The notes under the pieces were generated by a model. The model worked only from the letters and a program-made list of their open reading frames with translations. It was not told where the DNA came from and ran no database searches. Shown here one piece after another: positions 62,523 to 64,000 of a DNA stretch of 64,000 bases. This DNA is from Azospirillum sp. CAG:239 (GTDB taxonomy: Bacteria; Pseudomonadota; Alphaproteobacteria; RF32; CAG-239). The translations under genes and the position numbers were made by a program. Location of the stretch: the NCBI GenBank assembly GCA_000436375.1, contig FR885511.1, forward strand, positions 137,284 through 201,283, read 5' to 3'. Each line of letters opens with the position of its first letter. Within the stretch, counting starts at the first letter, position 1.

Positions 62523-62674
62523 CGTGTGCGGCGGAAACACGGGCTTTGCAGGCCATTGACTCCGCCGAAATGACTATGGTAAGCTTAGTTTAGATTATAA
62601 ATCGCAAAAATTACGACACTTACATACAATGCCTATTTTTGGCGAGTCACTTCAGTTGTTACTTGAGAGAAAAA

Positions 62675-63289
62675 ATGAAAGAGTGGATAGAAAGTTCTTT
62701 AGGCTATAACCGTTTTAGTCCTGAATTTTTAAGGCAACTAATTGAGCATGGTGCTAATAAAGCTGGTAATTATTATAATAAATATACCAAACAATATGAG
62801 GCAATATATTATAATGTATTTATAATATTAGATAAGATTAAACAGCTTGAAGAATGTGCTTTTAATAAGAATGTCTATAAGCCTTTAAGAAATTTTGGCA
62901 TAGATAATTTGTTTCATATACATCATGTTCAGGCCTCTCATATTGCTTTAAATTGTATTAATGAGTTGAAAAAAAGGGCTGGTTCTTTGAAAATGTCTGA
63001 AGATGAATATGAAAAGCTCGTATATGATACTTTATTTCTTTATTATTATGTAATAGAGAAATTTGATGAAAATAAGGCAAATCAATATGCCCTTGGAAGG
63101 ATGGGGCAAATTTTTACAGATGATGGATATCTAAAGCGTCATGAAGAAAAAAGACTTACAGGTGATTGGATTGTATTATATCGGAAAGATAACCAAAACT
63201 ATTATTTAACTCTAGCAAGACATGAAGAACCAGATGAACAGATAAAAGAAAGAGTTGTTGAAGCATTAAATTTTTTTTCTTTTAATTAA
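62675..63289 (+). CDS. AT-rich orphan gene, 204 aa
   Basis: I do not recognise the product. It is soluble, helical, rich in Lys, Asn, Tyr and Ile, with segments such as KAGNYYNKYTKQYEAIYYN and YEKLVYDTLFLYYYVIEKFD. The C-terminal third contains GDWIVLYRKDNQNYYLTLARH, which could be a small beta-strand domain. Codons are strikingly A/T-ended, unlike all preceding genes, so recent transfer is likely. ATG 62675 is chosen with GAGAG upstream; TTG 62639 is less likely. The stop overlaps the recombinase stop by eight bases in opposite directions. Confidence 0.7.
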   Translation: MKEWIESSLGYNRFSPEFLRQLIEHGANKAGNYYNKYTKQYEAIYYNVFIILDKIKQLEECAFNKNVYKPLRNFGIDNLFHIHHVQASHIALNCINELKKRAGSLKMSEDEYEKLVYDTLFLYYYVIEKFDENKANQYALGRMGQIFTDDGYLKRHEEKRLTGDWIVLYRKDNQNYYLTLARHEEPDEQIKERVVEALNFFSFN

Positions 63290-64000
63290 ATACTTTTTTC
63301 TCCTGCTCTTCGAAGCTCAGGTTTTTAGAGGCGATATCGAAGAGGGTTTGCAGGTTGACGGTTAAAGTTCCGGAGAGAAGTTGGTTTACTATTTTTGGCG
63401 AGAGATAAGCAAGGTTGAGATATTTGTAAATTGTACGCTTGGTCATTTTCTCCTGTTTCATGATGTCTTCCATTCGGATGCCTTTTTCATATAGTTTCTT
63501 AAATTTCCATGCATAGGCAAAGGTTCTGACGATCAGACGGTTGTTGTCGTTGATGCTCATCAGTCCGACCTTTCCGGCGTTATAGATATTGCTTGACAGT
63601 CCACGGTTGATGACCACCTGCTTTTCATAGATAACTTGGTTATTGGCATTATCAGCAATAAACTCCAGCGGGTCGTTGCTTTTATTCAGCGAATCGCCGG
63701 TGTAAGCCGAGAGGATTGTTGGATCAGTATTAAAAAAGAAGGTTAAGTGATCTTTTTGATAGATGATTTTATTGATGAAGTTGCGGATAAAATTGCGTTG
63801 CGCGAAATAGTCCATATCGTTGAAGTTTATCAGTTTTAAAGCCATTGCGCTGTCTTTGTTTAAGCCATTGAGATTGCCGTTAAGAATCTCAATAATGGCA
63901 TCTTTGGCGAGCTTATCAATTTGCTCCGTGGGTAGGAACAAACCCTTAATAGAATAGTAATGTCGTTTGGTAGCTTTCTTTTTGCTGTTGGCTTGATTGG
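63282..64000 (-). CDS. Large serine recombinase, C-terminal part (partial)
   Basis: The frame is open to the right edge, so only the C-terminal region is visible. It begins with NSKKKATKRHYY, as in the zinc-ribbon end of large serine recombinases, then continues with LFLPTEQIDKLAKDAIIEIL. The last third, RTFAYAWKFKKLYEKGIRME then MTKRTIYKYLNLAYLSPKIV, is the helix-turn-helix of alphaproteobacterial resolvase-type recombinases. The catalytic Ser lies outside. Large serine recombinases integrate phages and elements; its place next to a tRNA-Ser and an AT-rich gene is as expected for a mobile element. Confidence 0.72.
   Translation of the reverse strand, partial: NQANSKKKATKRHYYSIKGLFLPTEQIDKLAKDAIIEILNGNLNGLNKDSAMALKLINFNDMDYFAQRNFIRNFINKIIYQKDHLTFFFNTDPTILSAYTGDSLNKSNDPLEFIADNANNQVIYEKQVVINRGLSSNIYNAGKVGLMSINDNNRLIVRTFAYAWKFKKLYEKGIRMEDIMKQEKMTKRTIYKYLNLAYLSPKIVNQLLSGTLTVNLQTLFDIASKNLSFEEQEKKVFN

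Overview
The window reads as the chromosome of an alphaproteobacterium. Markers that point there are CarD, a short ATP12-type F1-ATPase chaperone, ApaG, a RecX next to Hsp33, DUF2336, DUF2333, DUF3108, an alphaproteobacterial-type adenosine kinase and serine-recombinase architecture, and a heat-shock promoter of the CTTG-N-CCATATA kind in front of htpG. Genes are densely packed, base composition is moderate, and small operons run on both strands. No rRNA operon, CRISPR array or insertion-sequence transposase was recognised. An uncultured or host-associated lineage is possible, but this is inference.

Layout. Positions 1-4,920 hold the tail of a phosphoribosyltransferase/HAD protein and a glycosyltransferase, then ychF, an unknown gene, trmL and carD. 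Positions 5,000-11,300 carry apaG, a lipoprotein, hslO, recX, an unknown gene, a truA interrupted in frame by a tandem 123-bp repeat, and a Gfo/Idh/MocA oxidoreductase. Positions 11,400-16,850 are the most unusual core segment: a TolC-like lipoprotein with a SPOR tail, a pentapeptide-repeat protein and an isolated VirD4/TraG-type coupling ATPase with no other secretion genes in view. Next come rarA, crcB, a zeta-toxin-like kinase, rluC, asmA, an ATP12-like gene, acylphosphatase and a group of Cys-rich and helical-repeat proteins. Positions 26,376-28,561 carry trhP and a DUF3108 gene on the minus strand.

Positions 28,634-36,124 form a cell-envelope run: ddl, miaA, mreB, mreC, mreD, mrdA (PBP2) and rodA, which together give D-Ala-D-Ala synthesis and the elongasome. 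The opposite strand (36,290-45,784) carries a three-repeat protein, gloB, a GAF/HD-GYP phosphodiesterase, DUF2336, a Bax-like glucosaminidase, nfuA, DUF2333 and murJ, so lipid II flipping and wall hydrolysis sit near the elongasome genes. Positions 45,900-55,600 contain typA with a structured leader, adenosine kinase, a ferredoxin, htpG, a candidate structured RNA ahead of a small regulator, a prepilin-type peptidase and a voltage-gated channel.

Positions 55,766-62,260 contain groESL, a branched palindromic element, a TM2 protein, an SMR transporter, tRNA-Gly with a duplicated 3' end, dgt, an ASCH-type protein, a nitroreductase and apt. From tRNA-Ser(CGA) at 62,393 the sequence changes character: an AT-rich orphan gene and the C-terminal part of a large serine recombinase run off the right edge, so a mobile or integrative element probably begins here. 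The strongest candidates for something new are the in-frame duplicated insertion in TruA, the isolated coupling-protein cluster and the minus-strand structured RNA at about 52,700-52,870.
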